A stretch of 64,000 bases of DNA from JAMLHH01 sp037189845 (GCA_037189845.1 JBBCIS010000006.1:1-64000), one strand, 5' to 3'. Shown: positions 26,598 to 36,546, counted from the first letter of the stretch. Numbers and translations: made by a program. The notes: generated from the sequence alone by a model not told the origin.

Positions 26598-27104
26598 TTA
26601 TAGCTGGCCTCTTTTCCCCAGCTCAATGAGCTGTAAATTTTGAATGTTGTTGTTTTCTACATCAAACTTCAATGCGGTACGCATATGGTGAAATCCATGT
26701 TTTCCGGCTGCTCCGGGATTGATGTAAAGTAAATCATGGGTTTTATCATATTGCACTTTGAGTATGTGTGAATGTCCACATATAATACAATTTATCTTCA
26801 TATATTGTTCAAGAATCGCTTCAATTTTTTTATTGTATTTGCCAATTGACCCTGCAATATGTATGAGTAGTATTCTGGTTTTTTCGATTTCTATTACCTC
26901 GATCTCAGGATAGCTGATTTTTACAATACCGCCATCAATGTTTCCATGTACAGCTCTGACAGGCTTCCAGGTTTTTAATTCATCCATTACCTGAATATCA
27001 CCGATATCGCCGGCATGCCAGATTTCATCACAATCTTCAAAAAAGGATTTAAGATTTAAATCTAAATAACCATGTGTATCTGAAAGAACTCCTATTCTCT
27101 TCAA
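26598..27104 (-). CDS. YfcE/MJ0936-type metallophosphoesterase
   Basis: The 168-residue calcineurin-like phosphodiesterase has the full metal-binding set: DTHG (9-12), GDIGD, the catalytic GNID motif, then GHSH and the NPGAAG loop. This matches the small single-domain YfcE family, which acts on phosphodiesters in vitro; the natural substrate is unsettled. It lies just upstream of the PAS-LytTR gene with a 13-base gap and is probably in the same transcript, driven by the -7 box at 27125. Confidence 0.88.
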   Translation of the reverse strand: MKRIGVLSDTHGYLDLNLKSFFEDCDEIWHAGDIGDIQVMDELKTWKPVRAVHGNIDGGIVKISYPEIEVIEIEKTRILLIHIAGSIGKYNKKIEAILEQYMKINCIICGHSHILKVQYDKTHDLLYINPGAAGKHGFHHMRTALKFDVENNNIQNLQLIELGKRGQL

Positions 27105-27124
27105 CTCTATTATTACTTGTTGTA

Positions 27125-27132
27125 CAAAGGTA
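27125..27132 (-). promoter_or_regulatory. -7 element for the phosphodiesterase / PAS-LytTR unit
   Basis: The minus strand reads TACCTTTG, an exact TAnnTTTG match, immediately after the miaA stop codon and 20 bases before the phosphodiesterase start. No clear -33 TTG is seen. It would separate this pair from cca-miaA. Confidence 0.5.
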
Positions 27133-28026
27133 TTATTTTAAATTATAATATAGTTCGTCCGGATGGATTATCCACTGATATCTGTTATCTTTTTTGAACC
27201 AGGTCATTTGTCTTTTTGCGTATTGATAAGTATGCGTAACGATGAGCTGTTTTGTATCTTCAAGACTATATTTCCCGTCCATATGGTCAAAGATTTCTTT
27301 GTAACCTACTGTTTGAAGTGCTTTGAGATTTCTGTAAGGTAAAAGCTGCTCGCATTCCGCTATCCATCCGTTTTCAAACATTTGATGCACACGGTCAGAA
27401 ATATTTTGCCTGATAATATCTCGTTCATTATACAAGCAGAAAAATACCGGCTCGAAATTTCTTTCTGATTTCTTACTTTTTCTGAAAGAAGAAAATGGTA
27501 AGCCTGTCTGAATAATAATCTCTGCTGCTCTGATTAATCTTTTATGGTTATGGATGTCTATTGAAAGTAGAAGCTCAGAATCTTTTTCTTTGATCAGCTC
27601 CTGTAAAAACGTGATACCTTCCTCCTGAAATCTTTGATTGAGATCCTCTCTGATTTCAGGACGGATTTCCGGCATTTCATCTATTCCGTCACAGAGTGTC
27701 TGAATATACAAACCCGTGCCGCCACAGACAATTGCTACTTCTTTTTCCTGGTAGAGAGTATCTAAAATATGTAATGCATCCTGTTCAAAATCTGCAGCAT
27801 GATAATGCTGTGTGATGTCAATATTACCAATGAGGTGATGTTTAACTGAGTTCAGCTCTTCATCAGAAGGTCTTCCTACACCGATAGACAGCTGCTTGTA
27901 AATCTGTCTTGAATCGGCAGAAATAATTTCAGTATTCAGCCTTTGGGCTAAACCGATAGCAGCTTTGGTTTTTCCAATAGCAGTTGGTCCTCCGATGACG
28001 ATGAGTTTCGGCTTTTTATTTTGCAT
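27133..28026 (-). CDS. miaA: tRNA dimethylallyltransferase
   Basis: This enzyme adds a dimethylallyl group to N6 of A37 in tRNAs that read UNN codons. The 297 residues show the P-loop GGPTAIGKT near the N terminus, DSRQIYKQL, HHLIGNID, GGTGLYIQ, QTVGYKE and the C-terminal RQMTWFKK motif. I start it at ATG 28026, which overlaps the end of cca by 11 bases and places the P-loop close to the N terminus as usual; the longer frame from 28065 would add 13 residues inside cca. Confidence 0.94.
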   Translation of the reverse strand: MQNKKPKLIVIGGPTAIGKTKAAIGLAQRLNTEIISADSRQIYKQLSIGVGRPSDEELNSVKHHLIGNIDITQHYHAADFEQDALHILDTLYQEKEVAIVCGGTGLYIQTLCDGIDEMPEIRPEIREDLNQRFQEEGITFLQELIKEKDSELLLSIDIHNHKRLIRAAEIIIQTGLPFSSFRKSKKSERNFEPVFFCLYNERDIIRQNISDRVHQMFENGWIAECEQLLPYRNLKALQTVGYKEIFDHMDGKYSLEDTKQLIVTHTYQYAKRQMTWFKKDNRYQWIIHPDELYYNLK

Positions 28027-29455
28027 GGGATGAAGGCAGATTGACAGGTTTGAGACCAAGTTCATCTCCGGTTTTCAATATATAATCGAGGGATGCCTGA
28101 TATTCATTCGTGATTTCTCCTTCCAGCACAGCTTCTTTAAGCTTGTTTTTAATAATACCGACCTCTCTGCATGGTTTGAGCTGAAAAATATCCATGATCA
28201 TTTCGCCATCTACCAGAGGTTGCCAGTTGCGTATCCTGTCTCGTTCTTCTACTTCCCTGATTTTGACTTTCACCAGCATCAGATTTTCTGTATATCGCTT
28301 TACCTTTTTGGGATTTTTGGAAGTAATATCGGCTTCACAAAGTTTCATCAATGCGTCCAGGTCATCCCCGGCCTCAAAAATCAGTCTTCTGATAGCAGAA
28401 TCAGTAATATTTTCTTTTGTTAATGAAATAGGTCTCAGATGCAGGTAAACTAGCTTCTGAACAAATTTCATCTTCTCGTTCATTGGAAGCTTTAATCTCC
28501 TGAAGATTTTTGGAACCCACTTGGAGCCCAATACCTCATGTCCATGAAATGTCCATCCGTGCCCTTCTTCAAATTTCTGCGTAGGGGGTTTGGCAATATC
28601 GTGAAGGATAGCTGCCCATCTCAGCCAGAGATCATCCGACATTCCGGCCACATTATCCAGCACCTGTATAGTGTGATAGAAATTATCTTTGTGGCCATAA
28701 TTTTCTACCATTTTTACGCCTTGCAATGCTACCATTTCAGGGAAAAACTGATGCAGTAATTTAGTATCAAACAACAAACTAAAGCCAACGGACGGCTGGG
28801 GAGACAGGATGATCTTGTTGAGCTCATCCATGATTCTTTCCATAGAAAGAATGTCCATGCGTTTGGCCAAAGGTTCTATAGCTGCCAGCGTTTGTTCTTC
28901 AATCGTAAAATTAAGCTGAGTTGCAAACCGGATGGCTCTCATCATTCTGAGGGGGTCATCGCTGAAGGTGGTTACAGGATCTAACGGAGTTTTGATAATG
29001 CCGCTTTTTAAATCTTCCACGCCATTGAATGGATCAACCAGCTGACCGAAATTTTCAGGGCTCAGATCTATTGCTAATGCATTGATCGTAAAATCTCTTC
29101 TTAGCTGGTCGTCTTCCAGTGTGCCATTCTCCACGATGGGTTTTCTGCTATCTGCTCTGTACGATTCTTTTCTTGCTCCCACAAATTCTACATCCCAGCC
29201 ATGAACTTTGAACATAGCTGTACCAAAATTCTTAAAAACACTGACTTTAGGATTGGGATGAAAGAGTGTAGCTGTTTTTTGTGCCAGCTCGATTCCACTT
29301 CCTACACAAACAATATCAATATCTTTAGAAGTGCGGTCGAGTAATTTATCTCTTACATAGCCCCCTACTGCATAAGCTTTCACTCCCGATTCGAGAGCCG
29401 CTTTGGAAACATTTTCCAAGATTTTTTTCTCAGCACCCTGAAAATTAAATGACAT
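28016..29455 (-). CDS. cca: CCA tRNA nucleotidyltransferase with HD domain
   Basis: The 479-residue class II nucleotidyltransferase repairs or completes the CCA end of tRNA. It has the poly(A) polymerase head domain with GGYVRDKLL and the catalytic KDIDIV aspartates, and the RRDFTINAL and DPLRMMRAIRFA motifs. An HD-type domain (HDIAKPPTQ near residue 288) follows. An overlap with miaA makes a small tRNA-maturation operon. Whether it adds all of CCA or only part cannot be told from sequence alone; with no sister gene in view, CCA-adding is assumed. Confidence 0.93.
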   Translation of the reverse strand: MSFNFQGAEKKILENVSKAALESGVKAYAVGGYVRDKLLDRTSKDIDIVCVGSGIELAQKTATLFHPNPKVSVFKNFGTAMFKVHGWDVEFVGARKESYRADSRKPIVENGTLEDDQLRRDFTINALAIDLSPENFGQLVDPFNGVEDLKSGIIKTPLDPVTTFSDDPLRMMRAIRFATQLNFTIEEQTLAAIEPLAKRMDILSMERIMDELNKIILSPQPSVGFSLLFDTKLLHQFFPEMVALQGVKMVENYGHKDNFYHTIQVLDNVAGMSDDLWLRWAAILHDIAKPPTQKFEEGHGWTFHGHEVLGSKWVPKIFRRLKLPMNEKMKFVQKLVYLHLRPISLTKENITDSAIRRLIFEAGDDLDALMKLCEADITSKNPKKVKRYTENLMLVKVKIREVEERDRIRNWQPLVDGEMIMDIFQLKPCREVGIIKNKLKEAVLEGEITNEYQASLDYILKTGDELGLKPVNLPSSHAK

Positions 29456-29550
29456 AGCCGGTAAAATTAATAAAAATACAGGGATGACTGTGTGAGTATT
29501 TATTACAAAGGAGATAAATAAGGCTTAGATATCGGAGAGAGAACTGCCAT

Positions 29551-29583
29551 TTGCCTTTTTTTATAATTAAGATTGTATTTTTG
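29551..29583 (+). promoter_or_regulatory. Promoter of the SIS-isomerase / glycosyltransferase pair
   Basis: TTG at 29551-29553 and TATTTTTG at 29576-29583 are separated by 22 bases, close to the Bacteroidota consensus. The ATG lies 24 bases downstream. Confidence 0.6.
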
Positions 29584-29606
29584 ATGAAAGAGCAAAAAGT
29601 ACTCAT

Positions 29607-30224
29607 ATGGATTATAAGACAGAAAATCCCACAGGATATATTACAGCATTACAGGAAATGATATCTAAAATCAATGTAGCTGATATAAACCGTGTGGCAG
29701 AGATTTTATTGTCTGCTTATGAATCAGGTAGAAGTATTTACATCTTTGGCAATGGTGGGAGTGGTACTACCGCATCCCATATGACAGGGGATTTTATTAA
29801 AGGTGTTTCATATGGATTAGATAAGAAATTCAGAATGATTTGTCTGAATGACAATTATACTACCATGACAGCTTTTGCCAATGATATCAGCTACGATCTG
29901 GTTTTTGTTGAACCATTGAAAAATTTTTTAGAGGAAGGAGATGTTGTTATTGGATTGTCTGGTAGTGGAAATTCCAGGAATATAGTACTGGCATTGGAAT
30001 ACGCAAAAGAAAAAAATGTAACTATTATTGGATTCAGTGGTTATAAAGGGGGAAGGGTAAAAGAGTTATCTGATGTATCTATTCATATTCCTATTGGAAG
30101 TATGGAGGTGTCAGAAGATTTACATTTATCTGTTCTACATATGATTAAAAATGTAATCATTGCAAAATTACATGGGGCATTGGGTAAAAACCTGGGAATA
30201 CAATATCTCAATAGAGTAATATAA
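29607..30224 (+). CDS. SIS-domain phosphoheptose isomerase-like protein (GmhA family)
   Basis: The 205-residue single SIS domain has FGNGGSGTTASHMTGD (about 48-63) and GLSGSGNSRNI (about 117-127), the sugar-phosphate-binding loops of GmhA. GmhA converts sedoheptulose 7-phosphate to D-glycero-D-manno-heptose 7-phosphate, the first step of heptose supply for LPS or other glycans. The catalytic Glu/His pair could lie in the MEVSEDLHLSVLH stretch. It is followed after eight bases by a glycosyltransferase, so it serves glycan building. Which sugar phosphate it uses is not proven. Confidence 0.78.
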   Translation: MDYKTENPTGYITALQEMISKINVADINRVAEILLSAYESGRSIYIFGNGGSGTTASHMTGDFIKGVSYGLDKKFRMICLNDNYTTMTAFANDISYDLVFVEPLKNFLEEGDVVIGLSGSGNSRNIVLALEYAKEKNVTIIGFSGYKGGRVKELSDVSIHIPIGSMEVSEDLHLSVLHMIKNVIIAKLHGALGKNLGIQYLNRVI

Positions 30225-30232
30225 CTCCGGAT

Positions 30233-31270
30233 ATGTTTATGCAGAAAGATTTTGATAATCAGTATTTTATTCGCTATTCAATAATAGTGCCTGTATATAA
30301 TAGACCCAATGAAATACTGGAATTGCTAGAGAGCCTTGTTACTCAGACTATGAAAGATTTTGAAGTAGTAATAGTAGAGGATGGATCCACAGAAACCAGT
30401 GAACAGGTAGTAAAAGAATTTTCAGAGCGTTTGGCTATCAGTTATTATTTTAAACCCAATTCAGGACCTGGCGATTCCAGAAATTACGGAATGAGAGTGG
30501 CTAAAGGCAATTATTTTCTGATATTGGACTCTGATTGTATCCTGCCGCCGGAATATATGGCAGAAATAAAGAAATCTCTCGATCATGAATATGTGGATTG
30601 TTTTGGGGGTATAGATGCCGCTCTGGATAACTTTACTGATGTACAGAAAGCTATTAATTTTGCTATGACATCTGTATTGACTACAGGAGGAGTCAGAGGA
30701 GCTTCTGAGAAGTTAGGTAAATTTCAACCACGAAGCTTCAATATGGGAATCTCAAAGAAAGCATTTGAAATTTCGGGAGGATTTTCTGAAATTCATCCCG
30801 GGGAAGATCCGGATTTATCAATACGTTTATGGAAGGCGGGATTTAAAACCAGTCTTTTTCAAAATGTCTATGTATATCATAAAAGAAGAATAGATTGGAA
30901 TAAATTTAAAACTCAGGTCAATAAATTTGGGAAGGTAAGACCAATACTCAATAAATGGCATCCTGAGTATGCCAAGTTTACTTTTTTCTTTCCGGCAGTT
31001 TTTATGGCTGGTTTTATTGCAGCATTTTTCAGCTTATTGATCGGGTATCCTCAATTGATATTTTTGTATTTGTTGTATTTTCTGATTTGTTTCATAGTAA
31101 GCTCTATCCGGAATAAAAGTATTTACATCGGCCTATTATCTGTTTGGGCAGTTATCGTACAATTCTATGGATACGGAACAGGATTCCTACAATCTTTTTA
31201 CCAGATTCAGATAAAAAAGCGTGATCCCCGAGAAGCGTTTCCTCAGTTGTTTTTTAAGAAATCGCTCTAA
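30233..31270 (+). CDS. Family 2 glycosyltransferase with C-terminal membrane helices
   Basis: The 345 residues have a GT-A fold catalytic domain starting at YSIIVPVYNRPNEILELLES, with EDGSTE, the metal-binding DSD (near 100-102) and a GEDPDLSIR acceptor-site motif. About two or three hydrophobic segments lie at 250-315. The enzyme should transfer a sugar from a nucleotide donor at the inner-membrane face. It is coupled to the upstream isomerase. Its stop codon overlaps that of the convergent manC (CTAA at 31267-31270). Confidence 0.88.
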   Translation: MFMQKDFDNQYFIRYSIIVPVYNRPNEILELLESLVTQTMKDFEVVIVEDGSTETSEQVVKEFSERLAISYYFKPNSGPGDSRNYGMRVAKGNYFLILDSDCILPPEYMAEIKKSLDHEYVDCFGGIDAALDNFTDVQKAINFAMTSVLTTGGVRGASEKLGKFQPRSFNMGISKKAFEISGGFSEIHPGEDPDLSIRLWKAGFKTSLFQNVYVYHKRRIDWNKFKTQVNKFGKVRPILNKWHPEYAKFTFFFPAVFMAGFIAAFFSLLIGYPQLIFLYLLYFLICFIVSSIRNKSIYIGLLSVWAVIVQFYGYGTGFLQSFYQIQIKKRDPREAFPQLFFKKSL

Positions 31271-32349
31271 AGATATTTATCTCCGCCCTTGTTATTCTTG
31301 ATATCCTGAGTGAATTCTTTGATCTTTTGCTCGTTGTCTTTATTACAGATGAGCAGCACATCATGAGTATCTACTACAATAAAGTTCTCTAAACCTTCAA
31401 TCACCACAAGTTTATTATTCGGAACATTGATGATATTATTGGAAGCATCATAGATAACTACATGTTTGCCTGAAACTGCATTGCGCAGATAATCTTTTTC
31501 TTTTTCAGCATACAAAGACGCCCAGGTTCCTAAGTCACTCCATCCCAGATCAGCAGGTGATACGAAAACATTTTCTGCTTTCTCCATGATACCGAAGTCA
31601 ATGGAAATATTAGGGCATTCTGCAAAAGCTTTTTCTATAGCAGCTTTTTCTTTGTCTGTCCCGATATACTCCTTGATATCTTCAAATGCATCACTGACCT
31701 CATGCAGATACTGCTCAAAAGCATGGATGACATTTTTGACATTCCAGATAAAGATCCCTGCATTCCAGAGAAAATCTCCGCTTTCTATAAATTGCTCAGC
31801 AGTTTGTTTGTCGGGTTTTTCTGTGAAAGTTTTTACTTTATAAATACTATCCAGAGCGATATCTTCATTGAACTGAATATATCCATAACCGGTATCAGGT
31901 CGTGTGGGTAAAATTCCAAGTGTGCAGAGTGCATCATTCTGAGCTACAAAATCGAATGCATTATTGACTACACGTACAAATTCATCTTCTTTGAGAATAA
32001 TATGATCCGAAGGAGCTACAATAATATTTGCTTCAGGGTCAATGCTATTAATTTTATAAGAAGCATATGCGATGCAAGGAGCAGTATTTTTTCTGGCAGG
32101 TTCGGCAAGTATCTGATAATCCTGCAAATCAGGCAGCTGTTCTTTGACCAGATCTATATAGTCATAATTTGTAAGAATAAAGATATTTTCTTTGCTACAA
32201 ATTTTTAGAAACCTGTTATATGTGGATTGTAGTAAAGTTTCTCCGGTCCCCAGAATATCCAGAAATTGTTTAGGCTTTTGTAGTCTGCTGGCAGGCCAGA
32301 ATCTACTCCCAATACCACCAGCCATAATAGCTGCATACTTTTTTTGCAT
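31267..32349 (-). CDS. manC: Mannose-1-phosphate guanylyltransferase
   Basis: The 360-residue single-domain enzyme makes GDP-mannose from mannose 1-phosphate and GTP. The N-terminal pyrophosphorylase signature MAGGIGSRFWPASR is followed by KPKQFLDI, then VAPSDHII, the FTEKPD loop and WNAGIFIW. It lacks the isomerase domain of bifunctional ManC/AlgA, which is common in Bacteroidota. GDP-mannose feeds mannose, fucose and related sugars for surface glycans, in keeping with the glycosyltransferases nearby. Confidence 0.92.
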   Translation of the reverse strand: MQKKYAAIMAGGIGSRFWPASRLQKPKQFLDILGTGETLLQSTYNRFLKICSKENIFILTNYDYIDLVKEQLPDLQDYQILAEPARKNTAPCIAYASYKINSIDPEANIIVAPSDHIILKEDEFVRVVNNAFDFVAQNDALCTLGILPTRPDTGYGYIQFNEDIALDSIYKVKTFTEKPDKQTAEQFIESGDFLWNAGIFIWNVKNVIHAFEQYLHEVSDAFEDIKEYIGTDKEKAAIEKAFAECPNISIDFGIMEKAENVFVSPADLGWSDLGTWASLYAEKEKDYLRNAVSGKHVVIYDASNNIINVPNNKLVVIEGLENFIVVDTHDVLLICNKDNEQKIKEFTQDIKNNKGGDKYL

Positions 32350-32441
32350 TTCTACTAAACTTGAAAAATTTCAGTGAAATTAGTTACAATTAGTTAAAAC
32401 TTTAGTAAAATTTTTAAACAAACTTCAATCACTGTAAAAGT

Positions 32442-32449
32442 TATATTTG
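32442..32449 (+). promoter_or_regulatory. -7 element upstream of recQ
   Basis: TATATTTG matches TAnnTTTG exactly, 80 bases before the recQ ATG. No convincing -33 TTG lies at the right distance. Confidence 0.45.
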
Positions 32450-32529
32450 TAATAGGCACTTGGGAATTGTGTATATAATTTGTATTTTAATAGATGACAT
32501 TCTTCATAAAATCTTACTAATCAGCTATC

Positions 32530-34731
32530 ATGTTTAATCCTTTGGGTGATTTGACCCTTTCTTTGAAGACCTATTTTGGTTTCGATCAATTTAGAGGTCA
32601 GCAACAAGCAATTATTGAAAGTATTTTGAGCAAGCAGGATACGTTCGTGATTATGCCCACAGGTGGAGGCAAGTCGTTGTGTTATCAACTTCCGGCTCTG
32701 GTGTCTGAAGGTACTGCTATTATCATCTCACCGCTGATAGCTCTGATGAAAAATCAGGTAGATCTGATCAGATCATATTCCAGTGTGGAAAATATCGCTC
32801 ACTTTCTGAATTCTTCCCTGACCAAATCTCAGATTAAGCAGGTGAAGGATGATATCAGTAAAGGATTTACTAAAATATTGTACGTAGCACCTGAATCCCT
32901 GGTAAAAGAAGATAATCTGGATTTTTTACGATCTATTAAGGTCTCCTTTGTTGCTGTGGATGAAGCGCATTGTATTTCGGAATGGGGGCATGATTTCAGA
33001 CCGGAATATAGAAAAATCAGGAAGATGATTGATTCTATAGACAGTGGAATACCTTTACTGGCATTGACTGCTACTGCTACGCCTAAGGTGCAATCTGATA
33101 TCATGCGTACGCTGAACATGAGGCAGCCAAATATGTTCAAAGATTCATTTATGAGACATAATCTCTATTATGAAATGCGTCCTAAAGTCAATAAGGAAGC
33201 AGCTCAGAAAGAGATTGTAAAGTATGTGAAAAAGGAACAGGGTAAATCAGGGATCATCTATTGTCTTAGCAGAAAAAGTACAGAGGCTATTGCAGAGTTT
33301 TTGTGTGTCAATGGAATCAGAGCTGCAGCGTATCATGCTGGCCTGGAACCAGCTAAAAGGAATGAGCATCAGGATAAATTTCTGATGGAAGAGCTGGATG
33401 TAATAGTAGCTACAATTGCATTTGGTATGGGAATAGATAAGCCGGATGTAAGATTTGTTATCCACTATGATGTTCCAAAAAGCTTAGAAAACTATTATCA
33501 GGAAACCGGACGTGCAGGAAGGGATGGGTTGGAAGGTAAATGTATTACTTTCTTTAGTCCTAAAGATATTGATAAAATGGAAAAGCTCCTTCGTGACAAA
33601 CCTGTCGCGGAGAAAGAAATAGGTATGCAGCACATCGATGAGATGGAAGCGTACAGTGTCAGCTCTGAATGCAGAAAGAAGTTTGTGCTGCAATATTTTG
33701 GAGAAGAAATGGATGGGGATCAGTGCAAAGGAATGTGCGATAACTGCAAAAATCCAAAACCGAAAGTTGATGCAACAGAAGATGTATTGCAATTGCTGAA
33801 ATTAATTCAATCTACCAATGAACAACATGTATTTGTACATCTCTACAATATACTTGCCGGTAAGCTGACAAATGATGTAAAATCATATCATCACAATAAT
33901 TTAGATGCTTTTGGAAAAGGAAAGGATAAAGAATTGATCTTTTGGCAGTCAGTTTCCCGCAAAGCAATATTAGAAGGGCTGATATCCAAGGAGATCGAAC
34001 AATACGGAGTATTAAAGCTAACGGATAAAGGAAAAGCTTTTATAGCATCGCCGGCTCGTTTGGATGTGAGTGTCAATCAGGTTTTTGAATCCACGGAAGA
34101 AGATGATGAAGTGCAAGCCTCTAAAACTCAGGCTTTGGATGATACGCTCTTTAATCTTTTGAAAGCTTTAAGACAGCAGGAAGCAAAGAAAAAAGGCGTA
34201 ATGCCATGGGTGATTTTCATGGACCCTTCTTTGGAAGAAATGGCGACACTTTATCCTGTAACGATAGATGAGCTATCCAAAATAACCGGAGTCAGTGCCG
34301 GAAAAGCAACTAAGTTCGGAAAGCCGTTCGTGGAAGCTATTGCTAAATATGTTGAAGAAAATGACATCGACAGAGCGGAGGATTTCTTTGGGATTAAAAA
34401 TGTAGCTAATAAGCTCAATAACAAAATCTCCATTATAGGGTTGATTGACAGGAAAATACCGTTGAAAGATATTGCTAAGTCCAGACAAATCAGTATTCAG
34501 GAATTGATCCATGATTTGGAAAGTATAGTACAATCCGGAACCAAAGTAAATATCCGGTATCATCTGAATGATGAAATAGATGAAGATATTCAGGAGATAA
34601 TTTTTGACTATTTTGCTGAAGCGACCTCAGACTGTTCTAATGTGGCATATAAGTCTCTTAAAGATGAAGATGTGGAGCTGGATGAGATCAGGCTGTGTAG
34701 AATAACATACTTGAGTGAGCATTCACTATAA
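32530..34731 (+). CDS. recQ: ATP-dependent DNA helicase RecQ
   Basis: A 3'-5' DNA helicase of 733 residues, used in recombination and replication repair. It shows the Q-motif region FDQFRGQQQAIIESIL, Walker A MPTGGGKS, the DEAH box (near 143) with the RecQ aromatic loop HCISEWGHDFRPEY, helicase motifs V-VI (DKPDVRFVIHYD, QETGRAGRDG) and the RQC zinc site (CRKKFVLQYF to CKGMCDNC). A winged helix and an HRDC domain (about 540-615) follow, then an extra C-terminal helical region to 733. The extension beyond HRDC is usual in Bacteroidota RecQ. It is monocistronic with its own terminator. Confidence 0.96.
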   Translation: MFNPLGDLTLSLKTYFGFDQFRGQQQAIIESILSKQDTFVIMPTGGGKSLCYQLPALVSEGTAIIISPLIALMKNQVDLIRSYSSVENIAHFLNSSLTKSQIKQVKDDISKGFTKILYVAPESLVKEDNLDFLRSIKVSFVAVDEAHCISEWGHDFRPEYRKIRKMIDSIDSGIPLLALTATATPKVQSDIMRTLNMRQPNMFKDSFMRHNLYYEMRPKVNKEAAQKEIVKYVKKEQGKSGIIYCLSRKSTEAIAEFLCVNGIRAAAYHAGLEPAKRNEHQDKFLMEELDVIVATIAFGMGIDKPDVRFVIHYDVPKSLENYYQETGRAGRDGLEGKCITFFSPKDIDKMEKLLRDKPVAEKEIGMQHIDEMEAYSVSSECRKKFVLQYFGEEMDGDQCKGMCDNCKNPKPKVDATEDVLQLLKLIQSTNEQHVFVHLYNILAGKLTNDVKSYHHNNLDAFGKGKDKELIFWQSVSRKAILEGLISKEIEQYGVLKLTDKGKAFIASPARLDVSVNQVFESTEEDDEVQASKTQALDDTLFNLLKALRQQEAKKKGVMPWVIFMDPSLEEMATLYPVTIDELSKITGVSAGKATKFGKPFVEAIAKYVEENDIDRAEDFFGIKNVANKLNNKISIIGLIDRKIPLKDIAKSRQISIQELIHDLESIVQSGTKVNIRYHLNDEIDEDIQEIIFDYFAEATSDCSNVAYKSLKDEDVELDEIRLCRITYLSEHSL

Positions 34732-34758
34732 GAAATCAAAAAAAATATGATTTTTGCA

Positions 34759-34787
34759 AATACCCCTAAAAATGGGGTATTTTTTTT
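34759..34787 (+). terminator. Rho-independent terminator of recQ
   Basis: AATACCCC, loop TAAAAAT, and GGGGTATT form an eight-pair stem followed by an uninterrupted T run to 34787. It starts 28 bases after the recQ stop. Confidence 0.85.
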
Positions 34788-35223
34788 ATGAATAAGGGGT
34801 CTATATTTGAACTGTGACAATGAGGAAACGTTCAGTGAATCAGTCACAAAAAAGTGAAGATATATTAATTTAAATAAAAGGTTGTTGAGAAAATTGATGT
34901 GTTAGTTGTAATAGTTTTTTAATTAGTTAGAAGTTATTATCAGTGTAGGCACTGGAAAGTTATGTGGAATGTGGGCCTGTTCAGAAATGAGCGGGCTCTA
35001 TTTATTTTATGAAAGTTGATAAATTCCTGCTGTGTTTGACAACGGAATTATTTTCCTGTTAGAATAACATCTGCCTTAAAATTCCCTAGCTATAGTACGA
35101 CCATAGTTAATCTATTACTAATGAATTTATAACAGATTACCAAAATGAAACTCCGGAAACAGAGCATTTTCTCAATAAGCTAAATGTGACTTCTTTCTTG
35201 GAGTATAATATTAACTCCAAAGT
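34788..35223. other. Gene-free spacer with one hairpin
   Basis: About 435 bases lie between the recQ terminator and the convergent phosphoesterase. The only structured element is a stem GCCTGTTC-AGAAAT-GAGCGGGC (34975-34996, extendable to about 34973-34998 with G-T pairs) followed by TCTATTTATTTTA, which could end a short transcript. No coding frame has support. Confidence 0.4.
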
Positions 35224-36546
35224 TTAGTTGGCTTTGATAAAATTCTTTACTACGGAAGTATTTTCAGTATAAAATTGAATCACATACATACCCTTTGGCA
35301 GCTGATTTGTCTGAATAGTAAAATCAGAAACGTTATTTTCGATCACTTTCCTGTCCATCACTTTTGCTCCGTTTGAATTAAATACTTCATATCCGGAAAA
35401 AGAAACATTTTTGGGTAGTGATACACGAAGGATATTATCAACAGGATTTGGGTGCAGTAAGATATTGTCAGCAATCTGATTTTCTTTGATACCTGTAGGC
35501 TTTTGAATCTGATATGCATGTATCAGGGAGAAGAATCCTTCCTCATACTCTTTATTCGCAGCTGTTTCTTTTACATTGATCACTTTGACACCACCGCCAA
35601 TAGTACGTAGAGAATAATTCATATTTCTGTGAACATGACCTGCCAGCCAAAGCCCTAAATGATCACTGAATTTTAGCAGATCTCTTGTCATTCTGTCCTG
35701 ATCTAACAATGGTAATCCGTTGAATAAAGCCGCAATATCACGATGAGGTGGTTGATGCGTCAGTAAAATAAGATTTTTATCACCTTTTACAGGATGATTC
35801 TGAATGGCATTGAGCAACCAGGGATAAGTCCCGTTTTCGAAATCATTTAATCTGGCTTCGGCACCTACTCCGGGTTCTTCCTTTCTGACATGATATCTTG
35901 GGTTGAAATCAAAGGCTAAAAAGCCAAATCCCTGATAGGCAAAGCTAAAATTCTGATGATAATGATATTCTTTGGATTCAGGATTGTATACTCTTGTCAG
36001 TCTGGTTCCGTCGTCCCAATGGTCAAAGAACTGTTTGCCTTTTTCGTATGTATCTTTAAAGATTTCAGCCATAATGGAATCTCCATAAGCATAAGGAGCT
36101 TCATCCTGATAGCGTACATAAGGCCAGATGTCGTGATTGCCAATTGTCGGTATATAAGGAATTTCTAAAGCATCCAGAATTTCTTTGGCTTTTTCAAATT
36201 CTGATCTTTCTCCACTGTCCGTAATATCGCCGGTAACTAATACAAATTTGATATTTCTTGCAGCTGCATTCTGATTGATCCAGTTAACAGCCTTACGCAA
36301 TCTTTCAGCGGAATACCCGATGTCACCTACAGGCATCGTATCGTTCAGATATCCGGGAGTACCATAGTCGCCTTGCCCTTCGCCTATGTGAATATCAGTC
36401 AGATGTACAAAGGTAAAGCTGTATACAGCTCCGGGTTCTTCATTGTTAATAGAATATTCCCGTATCTGAGTCTCATTCTGGGCATAAACTTTGGTATATG
36501 TATTTGACAGCAGATAAAAAAGTAATATGTAGATGTAAAATTTCAT
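35224..36546 (-). CDS. Secreted metallophosphoesterase with type IX secretion sorting domain
   Basis: A 440-residue exported protein. The signal peptide ends near VYAQ. A calcineurin-like phosphoesterase domain (about 45-340) has the metal motifs HLTDIHIG, GDITD, GNHD, then LTHQPPH and GHVH. A type-A C-terminal sorting domain (about 365-440) begins LHPNPVDNILRVSLP and ends in YTENTSVVKNFIKAN-type sequence. The sorting domain marks it for T9SS export and cell-surface attachment, so it probably releases phosphate from extracellular esters. The signal peptide supports the ATG at 36546. Confidence 0.9.
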   Translation of the reverse strand: MKFYIYILLFYLLSNTYTKVYAQNETQIREYSINNEEPGAVYSFTFVHLTDIHIGEGQGDYGTPGYLNDTMPVGDIGYSAERLRKAVNWINQNAAARNIKFVLVTGDITDSGERSEFEKAKEILDALEIPYIPTIGNHDIWPYVRYQDEAPYAYGDSIMAEIFKDTYEKGKQFFDHWDDGTRLTRVYNPESKEYHYHQNFSFAYQGFGFLAFDFNPRYHVRKEEPGVGAEARLNDFENGTYPWLLNAIQNHPVKGDKNLILLTHQPPHRDIAALFNGLPLLDQDRMTRDLLKFSDHLGLWLAGHVHRNMNYSLRTIGGGVKVINVKETAANKEYEEGFFSLIHAYQIQKPTGIKENQIADNILLHPNPVDNILRVSLPKNVSFSGYEVFNSNGAKVMDRKVIENNVSDFTIQTNQLPKGMYVIQFYTENTSVVKNFIKAN

